Below, piece after piece: positions 8,777-18,900 of a DNA stretch of 39,465 bases. Source of the stretch: Planctomycetota bacterium (GTDB lineage Bacteria; Planctomycetota; Phycisphaerae; Phycisphaerales; UBA1924); the NCBI GenBank assembly GCA_020831805.1, contig JAFIFX010000023.1, positions 1 through 39,465 of the forward strand, read 5' to 3'. Positions within the stretch are counted from its first letter, which is position 1, and the number at the start of each line of letters is the position of its first letter. A program made the position numbers and the translations under genes. The notes beneath the pieces were generated by a model. The model did no database searches, had not been told where the DNA came from, and was given only the letters and a program-made list of their open reading frames with translations.

Positions 8777-9469
8777 CTAACCGCCCAGCGCGTCCAGGCA
8801 CGGCCCGAGAACCACGCCCAGCCGCGCCAGGGCCAGGTCCAGGTCCCACACCTGCTTGCCCCGGTCCCCGGTGGTGTTCGAGATGACCCGGATCTCCGCG
8901 AACCGCGCGTCGGGGCGGATCCGCCGTGCCGCCATGCCCGCCGCGGCCCCCTCCATCGCCTCGGCGATCGCCCCGGTCCGCTCCGCGATCGCCCGGGCCC
9001 GGTCGTCCCGGCCCGAGCACACCGAGACCGTCGCCACCGGCCCAACCCGGTCCACCAGCGGCCGCAGCACTTCCAGACTGGCCGGGTCCGGCCTGACCGG
9101 TGCGGCATCCTCGCCAAAGCCCATGTCCGCGAGTGACAAGAACTCCTGAGGGGTATCCACCCCTTCGTCCGCCATCAGGCTCGGGTCCGCGAGCACCGCC
9201 GCGCCGAGTTCCAGTCCCGATCCGGGCAACGCCCCCCCGATCCCGATCGAAAGCACTCCCGCGTGCCGATCCGGGTCGTACCATCGTGCGGTCGCGCCCG
9301 CGGCGGCCCACTTGCCAACCCCGGACCGGACCAGCACGCCACGCTCGGTCGCCACGGACCCCCATGAACAGGGGATTGGTTGACCCCCTTCCGGCCACAA
9401 ACCGGCGGCCACGGCCTGAACTTCGCGGGGAGCGGCAACGATCAGCAGCCACGGTCGTTGTGCTGGCAT
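8777..9469 (-). CDS. mqnB: Futalosine hydrolase (menaquinone biosynthesis)
   Basis: A 230-residue member of the nucleoside phosphorylase/hydrolase superfamily. Futalosine hydrolase releases the purine base from futalosine to give dehypoxanthine futalosine, a step in the futalosine route to menaquinone. Visible are an N-terminal beta strand WLLIVAAPREVQAV, the GIGGALP loop, an EAMEGAAAGMAA motif containing the ligand-binding Met-Glu of the family, and the ISNTTGDRG stretch that carries the general acid in related MTA/SAH nucleosidases. The length agrees with MqnB (about 220). The start has no Shine-Dalgarno, but TATCCT lies eight bases before the ATG. No other mqn gene is nearby. MTA/SAH nucleosidase is a less likely alternative. 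Confidence 0.82.
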   Translation of the reverse strand: MPAQRPWLLIVAAPREVQAVAAGLWPEGGQPIPCSWGSVATERGVLVRSGVGKWAAAGATARWYDPDRHAGVLSIGIGGALPGSGLELGAAVLADPSLMADEGVDTPQEFLSLADMGFGEDAAPVRPDPASLEVLRPLVDRVGPVATVSVCSGRDDRARAIAERTGAIAEAMEGAAAGMAARRIRPDARFAEIRVISNTTGDRGKQVWDLDLALARLGVVLGPCLDALGG

Positions 9470-9477
9470 GGGCCCGG

Positions 9478-9483
9478 AGGATA
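9478..9483 (-). promoter_or_regulatory. -10-like TATCCT, leaderless start of mqnB
   Basis: TATCCT on the minus strand ends eight bases before the mqnB ATG. Transcription would begin at or next to the start codon. It matches the same arrangement at radA, pheT and several other genes here. Confidence 0.5.
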
Positions 9484-9615
9484 TGGGCTTTGCGGATCGG
9501 ACGGAACTCCGGGAACGAAAACAGGTACATCACTGTTCATACAGCAGGGCTGAGCGAACAGCACGGACAGCAAGCAGCACAACGGGCCGGTTCGGCCCTG
9601 GCGGGAGCGATGACG

Positions 9616-11412
9616 ATGAAGCAAGCGGGAATGCCGGGCAAGCGCAAACGGCGCGGGATCAGCCTGTGGTCGGTGGTGTTGGCCGTGGTGGTGTTGGCCA
9701 CAACCGGGGTCGGCTTCATCGCCTTTGCCGGGTCGGGAGAATCCTCCAATCGGGTGGTCAGCCTGGATCTGGGGGAGGCCGCCATCCGTTCCTTCACCAT
9801 CACCACGCTGGCCAACGGTGAGCTGGAGGCCAAAAACCAGCTCGAGATCCGTAACAGGGTGGAATCCCGCACCGCGATCGTCGAGATCATCCCCGAGGGC
9901 ACCACGGTGCGCCGGGGCGAGGTGCTCATCCGGCTGGCCGACGAGTCCCTGCGCAACCGCATCGCCGAGGAGGAACTCTCGGTCATCGAGGCGCGGACGA
10001 ATCTCGAGAACGCCGAGGCCGCCGAGAAGATCCAGATCTCCGAGAACGACTCCAAGCTCCGCGCCGCCGAGTCGAAGAAGGCCATCGCCCAGCTGACCTT
10101 CCAGCAGTGGCAGTCGGGCGATGTCGTCCGCCAGCGCCAGCAACTCCAGCTCGCCGTCGAGCGGGCCGAGAAGAACCTCGAGCGGCTCTCGAACAAGTAC
10201 ACGAACTCAAAGGACCTGTTCGCCAACGACTTCCTGAGCAAGGACGAGTTGGACCGCGACGAGATCGCCTTCATCGAGGCCCGCTCGACCCTCAAGACCG
10301 CCCGGCTCGACCAGGAGGTCTACGAGCAGTTCCAGTTCCACAAGGACGCCGAGCAGCGCCGCCGCGATGTCGAGGAGGCCGATGCTGAGCTGGACCGGGT
10401 GATCCAGGAGAACGAGATCAACCTCCGCTCCCGCCAGACGCAGACCGCCAACCGCCAGCGCCAGCTCGCCCTGCGGGAGGACCGGCTCGCGGAACTCCAG
10501 CGCCAGCTCGAGTTCTGCACGATCATCGCCCCGCGTGACGGCCTGGTGGTCTACGGGTCCAGCGTCCAGAGCGACTCCCGTCGCTGGATGAACGACGGCG
10601 CGATGACCGTCGGCACCGAGGTTGGCTTCAACGACCTGCTCATCGCCCTGCCCGACACCAGCGAGATGACCGCGTCCGTCAAGGTGCACGAGTCCCTCGC
10701 CGGGCGCGTCCGCCCCGGGCAGCGCGTTTCCGTGAAGGTCGACGCGATCGACACCACCATCCCCGGCGTGGTCTCGTCGATCGGCGTCCTGGCCGAGACC
10801 GGCGGCTGGCGCGACCCGAACCGCCGCGAGTACACTGTCAAGATCGACCTCGATCCCGAGAGCGCCCGCGACGCGGACCTGCGACCGACCCTCCGCTGCG
10901 AGGCCCGCATCGAGCTGGGCCGCATCGACAATGTCCTGGCCGTCCCCGTCCAGGCCGTCTTCAACGACGGGCCCGTCCGCTTCGTGCTCCGCCCGTTGGC
11001 CAACGGCCGGTTCCAGCGCGTCCCCGTCATGCTCGGACGCACCAGCGACACCTACGCCGAGATCCTCCGCGGCCTCGCCGAGGGCGACCGGGTGCTGATC
11101 CGCAACCCCCAGGCCGGCGAGGTCGAGAACCCCACCGCCTGGGACCCCGAACTGCTCAGCGTCGCCGGCTATGTGCTCGACGAGGCCGGCAAGCCGCAGA
11201 TCGATCCCGAGGTGATGCGCACCATGATGCGTCGGCCCGGCCAGACGAACGGCCCCGGCGGCCGCCCCAGCGGGATTCCCGCCGGCGGCCAGAACCCCGA
11301 GGGTTCCGCGACGCCGTCGCCCCGCCAGGCCGCGCCCGGCGGCGCGGACGGCCAGCCCCGCCAGCGCCGTCCCGCCGGCACGCAGGGCGGCCAGTCATCC
11401 TCGGGCGGTTGA
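9616..11412 (+). CDS. HlyD/RND-type periplasmic adaptor (membrane fusion) protein
   Basis: A protein of about 598 residues with a basic N-terminus (KRKRRG), one membrane anchor (SLWSVVLAVVVLATTGVGFIA), a lipoyl/barrel half-motif beginning ELEAKNQLEIRNRVE, a very long charged coiled coil (about residues 90-285, rich in Glu, Arg, Gln), a second lipoyl half (LEFCTIIAPRDGLVVYG), and a beta-barrel segment with RPGQRVSVKVDAIDTTIPG. The last 60 residues are a Gly/Pro/Gln-rich tail. Such adaptors link an inner-membrane exporter to an outer channel. Two in-frame ATGs (9610, 9616) exist; GGGAG sits eight bases before 9616, so that one is preferred. No pump or ABC permease gene adjoins it, so the partner is unknown. 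Confidence 0.85.
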   Translation: MKQAGMPGKRKRRGISLWSVVLAVVVLATTGVGFIAFAGSGESSNRVVSLDLGEAAIRSFTITTLANGELEAKNQLEIRNRVESRTAIVEIIPEGTTVRRGEVLIRLADESLRNRIAEEELSVIEARTNLENAEAAEKIQISENDSKLRAAESKKAIAQLTFQQWQSGDVVRQRQQLQLAVERAEKNLERLSNKYTNSKDLFANDFLSKDELDRDEIAFIEARSTLKTARLDQEVYEQFQFHKDAEQRRRDVEEADAELDRVIQENEINLRSRQTQTANRQRQLALREDRLAELQRQLEFCTIIAPRDGLVVYGSSVQSDSRRWMNDGAMTVGTEVGFNDLLIALPDTSEMTASVKVHESLAGRVRPGQRVSVKVDAIDTTIPGVVSSIGVLAETGGWRDPNRREYTVKIDLDPESARDADLRPTLRCEARIELGRIDNVLAVPVQAVFNDGPVRFVLRPLANGRFQRVPVMLGRTSDTYAEILRGLAEGDRVLIRNPQAGEVENPTAWDPELLSVAGYVLDEAGKPQIDPEVMRTMMRRPGQTNGPGGRPSGIPAGGQNPEGSATPSPRQAAPGGADGQPRQRRPAGTQGGQSSSGG

Positions 11413-11421
11413 GCCCCCGCC

Positions 11422-12714
11422 TCAGGCGCTCAGGGCGCGGATGTCCGCGATCTCTTCGCCCTCGAACGCGGCGTTGGTCATCTGCTTCTCGATGTGCATC
11501 AGGTCGAACTCCGCCGGCGTCGACGGCGCGAAGTTGTCCTTGCGCACATCCACCCCGTCGTGCTCCATGATGAACACCTCCGGGTGCTCGCGCAGGTCGA
11601 TCGGCTCGCCGGGCTCGTCGTCCTCGAAGTGCGTCAGCTCCTGCACCGTCGGGCGGCAGGGGTCCAGCGGCGTCCAGTCGGCCACCACCGCCCGCATCCC
11701 GTTGCTCAGCGTCACGCACGAACCCGGGGCGTACGCCGGGCAGACGGACAGCAACGCACGCAGCACCACCGGGTCGATCTTGGAACGCACCGGCTCGCGC
11801 AGCATCATGCCCAGCGCCCGCACCGGCGGCACCGACGGACGCTCCGCCGCTTCGCCCGCGGGGTTGCTGGTCGGGTCGGACACCGGGTGCACCAGCCGGT
11901 CATACATGTCCGCGGCGGCGATGATCCGCGCGAAGATGTGGATCGCTTGCCCGCTCACCGGCTCGGTCTGGCCGGTCAGCATGCAACGCTCGGGGAAGCC
12001 GGACCCGTCGAACCGCTGGTGGTGGTGCAGCACCGACGCTGCGGCCGACGGCTCGATGTTGCCGCGCACCATGTCGAAGCCGATCTCGGTGTGGCGGCGC
12101 CACTCCGGGTCCGACTCGTCGCGGTGCTCCCGCCAGCGTCGCAGGACCTCATCGGGCAGCCGCGTCATGCCGACATCATGCAGCATGGCCGCCACGCCCA
12201 GGTTGGTTACATCCTTGGCCAGCATCGCCGGCAGCCGCTTACGCTCCCGCAGCAGGTAGAAGCCCAGCCGCAGGCCCATCAGCACGGAGATATAGCCGAC
12301 ATTGGCCCCGTGGCGCACCGCGGGCTTTCCCGAATCGACCAGCTCGTTGACGAAGATGGCCGAGTCCGGGTCCAGCATCAGCTTCTGCAGCATCGCGGAC
12401 ATCGCCTTCTTGTACGCGTTGAAGTCCAGGCGTGCGTGCACGCCCTTGCCCGCCGACTCGAACGCGGTGGAGACCTCCGCGGCCATCTCCGCCCGCGCGG
12501 CCATCACGGCCGGGGAGATGAACTTGGACACCATGTCCAGCCGCGGATAGCGGATCCAGATCTCCGGCACCGCCATCTCCCGCAGGCGGTCGATGGTCCG
12601 CCGCTCGATCTCGGCGTTGGCCTTGAGCAGCACGGTCGACAGGTTCTGCGGGTGGTAGACCGGCAGCGCCAGCGTCATGCCCGGCTCGGCCTGAGAGATC
12701 GGGACTCGCAGCAT
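11422..12714 (-). CDS. HD-GYP-like phosphohydrolase domain protein, degenerate motifs
   Basis: A protein of about 430 residues. The N-terminus (ISQAEPGMTLALPVYHP) resembles the DUF3391 region found before HD-GYP domains. The HD domain carries HDVGM at about 179-183 in place of the usual HDxGK, an H in HTEIGFD, and HHHQRFDGSGFP at about 230-241 where active c-di-GMP phosphodiesterases have HHExxDGxGYP; the final IIAAADMYDRL aspartate is kept. Metal-binding His and Asp residues are thus mostly present, but the Lys, Glu and Tyr are replaced. There is no receiver domain. The frame is also open to a TTG at 12792; neither start has a Shine-Dalgarno, and the ATG begins the conserved part. It may end the operon that begins with the AsmA-like gene. 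It could be an altered phosphodiesterase or a sensor. Confidence 0.8.
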   Translation of the reverse strand: MLRVPISQAEPGMTLALPVYHPQNLSTVLLKANAEIERRTIDRLREMAVPEIWIRYPRLDMVSKFISPAVMAARAEMAAEVSTAFESAGKGVHARLDFNAYKKAMSAMLQKLMLDPDSAIFVNELVDSGKPAVRHGANVGYISVLMGLRLGFYLLRERKRLPAMLAKDVTNLGVAAMLHDVGMTRLPDEVLRRWREHRDESDPEWRRHTEIGFDMVRGNIEPSAAASVLHHHQRFDGSGFPERCMLTGQTEPVSGQAIHIFARIIAAADMYDRLVHPVSDPTSNPAGEAAERPSVPPVRALGMMLREPVRSKIDPVVLRALLSVCPAYAPGSCVTLSNGMRAVVADWTPLDPCRPTVQELTHFEDDEPGEPIDLREHPEVFIMEHDGVDVRKDNFAPSTPAEFDLMHIEKQMTNAAFEGEEIADIRALSA

Positions 12715-12816
12715 CGGCGTCTGGGCCGGGGGGTTGACCGGCCGCTCCTCCGATCCATCATCGGATCCGGCGGTCGGGTGGTTGGAGCGCAAGGCCGGAA
12801 AAGGGGGCGTTTCCGG

Positions 12817-13740
12817 TCAGAACGCGAGGATCACATAAGCCAGGTAAGCCGCCAGAAAGACCAGACCAACCCAGCGTCCGATCACCGGCCGGACCAGGGC
12901 GTAGATCAGGATCGCCACCGTGACCGCGCCCATCGCATAGACATGCGGCCACATCGGGCCGGGGATGCCCAGCGGGGCCACGATGGCGCACGCGCCCAGC
13001 ACGCTGAGCAGGTTGAACACATTCGACCCGACGATGTTGCCCACCGCGATATCGGACTTTCTCGCGATCGCGGCCCGCACCGTGGTCGCCAGCTCCGGCA
13101 GGCTCGTCCCGAACGCGACGATCGTCGTCCCGATCACGCCCGGGGCCACCCCGACGCCCTCCGCCAGTGACTGGGCGCTGAGCACGATCGCGCGCGTGCC
13201 CAGCCCCAGCGCGACCACGCCGAGCAGGATCACGCCCGCATCCTTCAGGACGCCGCCCGGCTGGTCCGGGGCCGCCTCCTGCGGGTCGACCGCGCCGGCC
13301 CGGATGGCGAAGAGGATGTACCCCGCCAGCCCGAGCACCAGCAGCAGCCCCTCGAACCGGCCCACGCGGCCGTCGAGCATGAACACCATCGCCACCGCCG
13401 TGATCCCGGCCATGACGGGGATCTCCGCGTTGCGCACGGTGCGCGTCATGGCGATCGGGGCGATCAGGCCGCCCGCGCCGAGGATCAGCAGGATGTTGGC
13501 GATGTTCGAGCCGACGATGTTGCCAAGTGCCAGGTCGCTCTGGTTCTGCAGCACCGCGCCCACCGAGGCGAACAGCTCCGGCGCGCTGGTGCCGAAGGCC
13601 ACCACGGTCACGCCGACCACGAACTCCGACACGCCCGCACGCCGCGCCAGCGACGCCGAGGCGCGGACGAGGGCGTCGGCCCCCAGCACCAGCATGCCCA
13701 GCCCGACGCACAGGATCAGGGCCGAGAGGGCGACGCTCAC
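12817..13740 (-). CDS. Calcium/sodium antiporter, CaCA family (YrbG-like)
   Basis: An inner-membrane cation exchanger of 307 residues with about ten hydrophobic segments arranged as an inverted duplication. Both alpha-repeat signatures are intact: FGTSAPELFASV with GNIVGSNIANILLILG in the first half, and FGTSLPELATTV with GNIVGSNVFNLLSVLG in the second. The acidic residues in these repeats bind the transported cation. The frame is open upstream to 13872, but a GTG at 13740 overlaps the previous stop codon as GTGA, which decides the start and implies translational coupling. Ca2+/Na+ exchange is the family default; the actual ion is not proven. Confidence 0.93.
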   Translation of the reverse strand: MSVALSALILCVGLGMLVLGADALVRASASLARRAGVSEFVVGVTVVAFGTSAPELFASVGAVLQNQSDLALGNIVGSNIANILLILGAGGLIAPIAMTRTVRNAEIPVMAGITAVAMVFMLDGRVGRFEGLLLVLGLAGYILFAIRAGAVDPQEAAPDQPGGVLKDAGVILLGVVALGLGTRAIVLSAQSLAEGVGVAPGVIGTTIVAFGTSLPELATTVRAAIARKSDIAVGNIVGSNVFNLLSVLGACAIVAPLGIPGPMWPHVYAMGAVTVAILIYALVRPVIGRWVGLVFLAAYLAYVILAF

Positions 13741-14774
13741 GACGCACCGCCGCCCAGGTCGGGCGGTGGGGGCGCGGACTGCAGCCGCGGGATCAGCACC
13801 AGGATCACCTTGCGCGGGCCGACCGGCCTTCGCCCGTCCCGCGCGGGGGCGCCGGGGGACGAGAGCATCCACTCGCCCAACGAGCGGTCGCGCGGCGCCC
13901 CCGGGCCGACGGGGTCGGCGGAGGCGGGCTCGTCCGGCGCCTGCTCCTCAGGGCCTTGCGCACGCTCGCGTGCGTCCTCGTCGGCGTGCGGGCCTTCCCC
14001 GTTCGCCCCGACGCCGCGCTGCGGCGGCGGGGGGATGTCCGGCAGCCTGTTCCAGTCGATCTCGGGCTGCTCGGCCACGATGACCACGGCGGTGCGCCCG
14101 TCCCCGTGCAGGGCCGTGAGCAGCGACTCGATCACCTCGCCCGCGGCGGTGATGGAGCGGGCGGCCAGCGGGTCGGTGAGCAGCGCGGGCCGCTGCTGGC
14201 GCTCGATCTGGATGGCCAGCTCGGTGCGGAGCCGGTCCGCCGGCCCTTCGTCGGTCACGCCCGGCTCGATCCAGCTCCGGACGATCAGGCGCGGGTTGCC
14301 GGGGTCGATCGAGCCGCCGTCGGGGTTCCGCACGCCGTGGGGCAGGCCGGGCCCGCGGACGATGGGCGTCCACGAGGGCAGTTGGGCGTAGCGCTGGCGC
14401 TGGACCGGCGTGAGCGGCGGGGCGGCGATGAGCAGCTCGTCGAGTTGCTCGACCGGCACCGCCAGCACCCGCAACCCGGCCCGCTTCCACGCCTCGCGTT
14501 CGGCCTCGGGCAGCGACGGCTCGGTCCGGCCGATCATGCTGAGCGCGCGCCCGACGCGGAAGTAGGTGTCGTCGGCGGTCCACACCACCACCTCCAGCCC
14601 GACCTCCGCGGGCGACACGGCCGCGCTGTCCGGGGTGATGATGCGGGCCGGCTCGGGCGGGGGCGGGTTGAACCGCGCGTCCCACCGCTCGCGCGCCCGG
14701 GCGCAGCCCGGCAGCGTCAGCACCGCGAGGGCGCCGAGCGCGAGCGCGGCCGGGATGGCGCGGCGGCGGGTCAT
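13737..14774 (-). CDS. Putative lipoprotein, unknown function
   Basis: A 345-residue protein with a Tat- or Sec-like signal (MTRRRAIPAALALGALAVL) and lipobox ending LPGC near residue 24, so it is predicted to be lipid-anchored outside the inner membrane. The body contains VGLEVVVWTADDTYFRVG and a second strand-rich part RTAVVIVAEQPEIDW. A long Pro/Glu/Ala-rich low-complexity stretch follows, ending in KVILVLIPRLQSAPPPP. I do not recognise the family; it is probably planctomycete-specific. Its ATG overlaps the stop of the upstream LOG-family gene by 4 bases (ATGA), and its stop overlaps the antiporter start, so the three genes are translationally coupled. Confidence 0.75.
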   Translation of the reverse strand: MTRRRAIPAALALGALAVLTLPGCARARERWDARFNPPPPEPARIITPDSAAVSPAEVGLEVVVWTADDTYFRVGRALSMIGRTEPSLPEAEREAWKRAGLRVLAVPVEQLDELLIAAPPLTPVQRQRYAQLPSWTPIVRGPGLPHGVRNPDGGSIDPGNPRLIVRSWIEPGVTDEGPADRLRTELAIQIERQQRPALLTDPLAARSITAAGEVIESLLTALHGDGRTAVVIVAEQPEIDWNRLPDIPPPPQRGVGANGEGPHADEDARERAQGPEEQAPDEPASADPVGPGAPRDRSLGEWMLSSPGAPARDGRRPVGPRKVILVLIPRLQSAPPPPDLGGGAS

Positions 14775-15928
14775 GCGAAGGAGTTGATCCGGTCGATCAG
14801 GGCGCGCACCACCCCGAACTTGTGCCGGGTGTGGGTGAACGCGACGCGGGGCAGGTCCAGGTGGTCGTGCTCCTGCTCGTACGGGCCGCGCTGCTCGATG
14901 CGCCCGGACTTGACCAGGACGGCGAACTCCTCGTTGAGCGTCTCGATCTGCTCGTCGGTCAGCGGGCGGTTCAGGCGGATCACCAGGTCATCGCGCACAT
15001 AGCGCGACGAGTGGTACATCGTGTAGAAACGCAGCACATGCTCCACCGCGTCGTGCGGGTCCTTGGCGACATAGAACAGGTTCTCGTCCTCGGCGCTGAT
15101 CCACCCGCGTGAGAGCAGCTGCTCGCGGATGAAGGTGATCCAGCCGTCCCAGTACCCGCTGATGGCCTTGCCGGGGTCGCCGCCGGAGGTGGTCTTGCCC
15201 GGTTCGGGCTCGCCCTCGACGAAGACGACGGGGACCATGCTGGCCTTGCCGGTCTGGATCAGGGTCAGGGCCTCGAAGCACTCGTCCATGGTGCCGAACC
15301 CGCCGGGGAAGCAGACGACGGCCTCGGCCTGGGAGAGGAACATCAGCTTGCGGGTGAAGAAGTAGCGGAAGTTGATCAGCTTCTCGTCGCCCTTGATCAC
15401 CTCGTTGGCGCTGGTCTCGAAGGGCAGGCGGATGGCCACGCCGAAGGACGCCTCGCGTCCCGGGCCCTCGTGCCCGGCCTTCATGATGCCGTCGCCCGCG
15501 CCGGTGATCGACATCCAGCCGGCCTCGGCCATCAGGCGGGAGTACTCCACGGCGGCTTGGTAGTCCGGGTGGTCCTCCGGCGTGCGGGCCGAGCCGAAGA
15601 TGGTCACCTTGTGCGCGTCGGGGTACTGGCCGAACACGCGGTAGGCGTAGCGGAGCTCCTTGATGGTGGCGGTCATGAGCTTGAGCTCGCCGGTGTGGCG
15701 CCCGTCGGGGATGAGCTTGAGGCCGGCGGTGATCAGCTCGCGCACCAGCTTGGCGTCGTAGTCGTCGGCGCTTCCCGCGACCATCTCGATCAGCTCGATG
15801 ATGCGTTCCTGGACCTCGCCGTCGTCGGCGCGGCGGACCGAGGGCTGCTCGGGCGGCGCGGCCTTCTCATTCACCGGCTGGGTGGAGCGGGGGGGGTCGA
15901 GTTCGACGCGGTTGGGTTCGGTAGGCAT
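14771..15928 (-). CDS. LOG-family protein (TIGR00730-like Rossmann nucleotide-binding)
   Basis: A 385-residue protein with the LOG signature PGGFGTMDE at about residues 208-216, preceded by the Rossmann-type VTIFGSAR and GAGDGIMKAGHEG stretches. LOG enzymes hydrolyse nucleoside 5'-monophosphates to base plus ribose 5-phosphate; plant members release active cytokinin. They were once annotated as lysine decarboxylase, which is wrong for this family. This protein is longer than the short LOGs (about 200), with an N-terminal helical extension and a C-terminal region of about 110 residues, as in the longer bacterial PpnN-like group. The ATG has AAGGGA six bases upstream and lies 14 bases behind the AsmA-like gene. 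Confidence 0.88.
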   Translation of the reverse strand: MPTEPNRVELDPPRSTQPVNEKAAPPEQPSVRRADDGEVQERIIELIEMVAGSADDYDAKLVRELITAGLKLIPDGRHTGELKLMTATIKELRYAYRVFGQYPDAHKVTIFGSARTPEDHPDYQAAVEYSRLMAEAGWMSITGAGDGIMKAGHEGPGREASFGVAIRLPFETSANEVIKGDEKLINFRYFFTRKLMFLSQAEAVVCFPGGFGTMDECFEALTLIQTGKASMVPVVFVEGEPEPGKTTSGGDPGKAISGYWDGWITFIREQLLSRGWISAEDENLFYVAKDPHDAVEHVLRFYTMYHSSRYVRDDLVIRLNRPLTDEQIETLNEEFAVLVKSGRIEQRGPYEQEHDHLDLPRVAFTHTRHKFGVVRALIDRINSFA

Positions 15929-15942
15929 GTGGGTCCCTTCGT

Positions 15943-18900
15943 TCAGTCGTGGTGTTCGGCCCAGGCCGCTGGCTCCGCGGCGGGCATGACCGGCGGGGTC
16001 TCTCTTCGTGGATCACGATTCTTGGCCGCCCGCGAGGCCTGTTCGACCGACGACATGACCCTTTCCTGCTCGGTCTCGGGCTCGCCAAGCAGCGCCCGGA
16101 CGAGCTGGCGGGTCGATCCGAAGGTCTCGGTCGAGAAATCCAGGTTGCCGGGACGCCCGGTCATCCTCGTGGTGATCAGCTCGTCGCGGATCTGCTCGAG
16201 CACGCGGGAGAACACCGGCACCGGCCGGATCGAACGCGAGCGGAACCGAAGGTCCAGGTCCTGGGTGACCCAGTTCATCGTGCCGTGCCCGATGATCTCG
16301 ATGCTGCGCGAGCCGGCGCTGAGCCGCTCGAAGGCCATCGTCGTCCCGTCGATGTAGAACACCGCCTCGGCCAGATCCAGCCGCGCCCCGACCGGGGCGC
16401 GCAGGTTGCTGACCTCGATCAGGTTGATCAGCCCCGGCAGCGCGATCACCGAGCCCCCCCCCACACGCACCACACCCCGCCCCGTCGTCGCCTCGGGGCG
16501 GTCGGCGACCCCGCTCAGCGAGATGTCGGCGTGCAGCAGCCCGCGCGTGTAGTCATCCGCCACGGTCCACACCATGTCCTCCGCCACGGCCCACGCGGAC
16601 CGCACGGCGTCCTCGCCCGGCAGCGGCGGGCCGACCAGGCCCTCCGGCGGCAGCAGCAGATCGTCGAACACCGGCGCCGCGCGCACATCCGAGGCGTGCA
16701 GGTCGACCCAGTACCGCGTCTCCTCCCCGACCGCGTGCACCTGGGCGCTGCCCGCCACCCGACCGCCGTGCATCCGCCCGGTGATCTCCGGGATCAGCAC
16801 CGCGCCGGGGCGCGAAGCATCCGCGAGGATGACCGCGCCGGCGTTCTCGATCCGCAGTCGCCCCGCGCGAAGCCGGTCCGCGTCCAGGTCGATCGCGTAG
16901 CCCACGCGGTCGCCCACCGCCTCGGCCTCGAAACGCACGCGCCCGCTCAGGTCGGTGATCGGCACCCCGATCACCGCTTCGGCCCCCGACACCTCGGCCA
17001 GGCCGGAGACGCGCACCGTCGGCTGCTCGGTCCCGAGCCCCTTGCCCGCCAGCCGCAGGTCCTCCGCACGCAGCGGGCCCAGCACGCCGATCTGGAACCG
17101 GTCCGCCGCGTCGCGCAGCGCCTGCGGCAGCAGCGCCCGCAGGGTCGGCCCGAAGTCACGCCCCGACGCGTCCAGAAGCAGGTCGAACCCCGCGCCGCGC
17201 CCGGGCGTGTACGACCAGGGCCCGTCCGCCCGCACCGACAGCCCCTCCGCCTCGGCGTGCAGGCCGTCGATCCGCCCGCTCCGCCCGTCGAACCGAACCG
17301 CGCCCTCGACGGTGTCGAACGCGATGCGCGACCCGGGAAGCTCGATGCCGATCGATCCCGGCCGCAGCACCCCCCGCGCCGCGAACGCGGGCAGCGCGTA
17401 CCCGTTCGGGTCCAGCCGCACGGGCGGCGCGTCGGCCAGCGGCGTCAGGTCCAGCGCCAGCTCGAAGCTGCCCGAGACCTGTCGCTCGTCGAGCCAGCCG
17501 CGCACCGCCCCCCCGCCGAACGCGCCGATCACCTGGCGGGTCGCCGGCGACTCGATGCGTCCGCCGCTCAGCTCCGCCGTCAGGCGTCCCCCGGACGACC
17601 CGGGCCGGTCGGCGCCGGGACGGACCAGCGGTGCCCACCCGTCGAGCCGCAGACGGCCCGACTCGACCTGCCCGGAGGTCAGCGGCACGCTGAACCCTGA
17701 AAAACTGGCCCGCGGGTGGATGCCCAGCATCAGCTCCATCCACCCCTCGCTCGCACCGACCTTGTGGCGCACGCCCTCGTGGTCGAACGCGAACGAACGC
17801 ACCTGATCCACCGCCAGCAGCGTCTCGGTATGCCCGCCGACGATGCCCTCGATCTCGGCCCGCATCGACACGATGCCGTCGGGGTTGCGCTGGGATCGCA
17901 GCTCGGCCAGACGCTCGGCCAGCTCGGGCGAGACGACCGCCGCGGCGTGCTCGAGCGGCATCGCCAGATCCAGCCCCGTGGCCCGCGTCTCCGCGAAGAG
18001 GATCGGCCCCGGCAGCGGGGGGCCCTGCTGGATGGGCAGCAGCCCGCCCGTCCGCGCCACATCGCCCAGCCCGCCGCGCCGCTCCGGCAGCGTCAGCTGC
18101 GTCAGCAGCGTGATCGGCGTGGGCGCCAACGGGCGTGCGGGCGATTGCAGGTCGCCCTGGAACCGTACCACGATCATCCGCTCGGTGACATACACCACCC
18201 CGGTCATGCCCGCCAGCACCAGCGGGTCCGGCTCGTCCGGGGATGGTGCGGGCACGCCGGGCACCGACGCGTTCGGACGCGCTGTCGCCCCGCGCATCCA
18301 CGCCTCGACATCGAAACCGAGCTGCCCGTCGGGCCGCGGCCCGATCTCCGCGTGGCACTCCACCGTCCCCGCGATGCGCAGGTTGTCCAGGATCGACCGC
18401 AGCGACACGGGCTGGCCGGGCCCGGGCGGATCGCGATACCCCGGGATCGCCGCCAGCAGCCGCTCGTCGATCGGGATCCCGCGCGCGGTGATCTCCACGA
18501 TCGGCAGCGCGTCCATGCCCGGGCGGGCGGCGGATTGATCCAGCGCCGCCGACACGCTGGCCTGCCCGCCCGTCAGGCCCTCGTAGCGCCCGCCGGTCAG
18601 GCTCAGCTCCTCGTCGGTGATGCGCAGTTCCACGCCCCGCGCCACGATCGGCAGCGGGAAGTGCTCGGGCACCAGCCCGGCGTGGTCCAGCCGCACCAGC
18701 GTCTCGCGGACCCACCGGTCGTCCTCCGGGCGATCGGGGACGCGGCGCAGCTCGAGCACCACATCGGCCGCCCCGCCGAAGCGGAACAGCGGCGCGTCCG
18801 GTCCCCCCTCCCCCTCCGGCGTGCGGACCAGGCCCTCGGCGAGCAGCTCCCGGTAGCGCCCGGGGTGGAACAGCGCCTCGACCAGCCGCCGCCGGCCCGG

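Noticed and set aside
8777..9469. MTA/SAH nucleosidase
   Set aside because: The fold is shared, but the general pattern and the EAMEGAA context fit futalosine hydrolase better. I keep it as an alternative only.
14771..15928. Lysine decarboxylase
   Set aside because: The PGGFGTMDE motif marks the LOG family; the lysine decarboxylase label is an old misannotation of this fold, and no PLP site is present.
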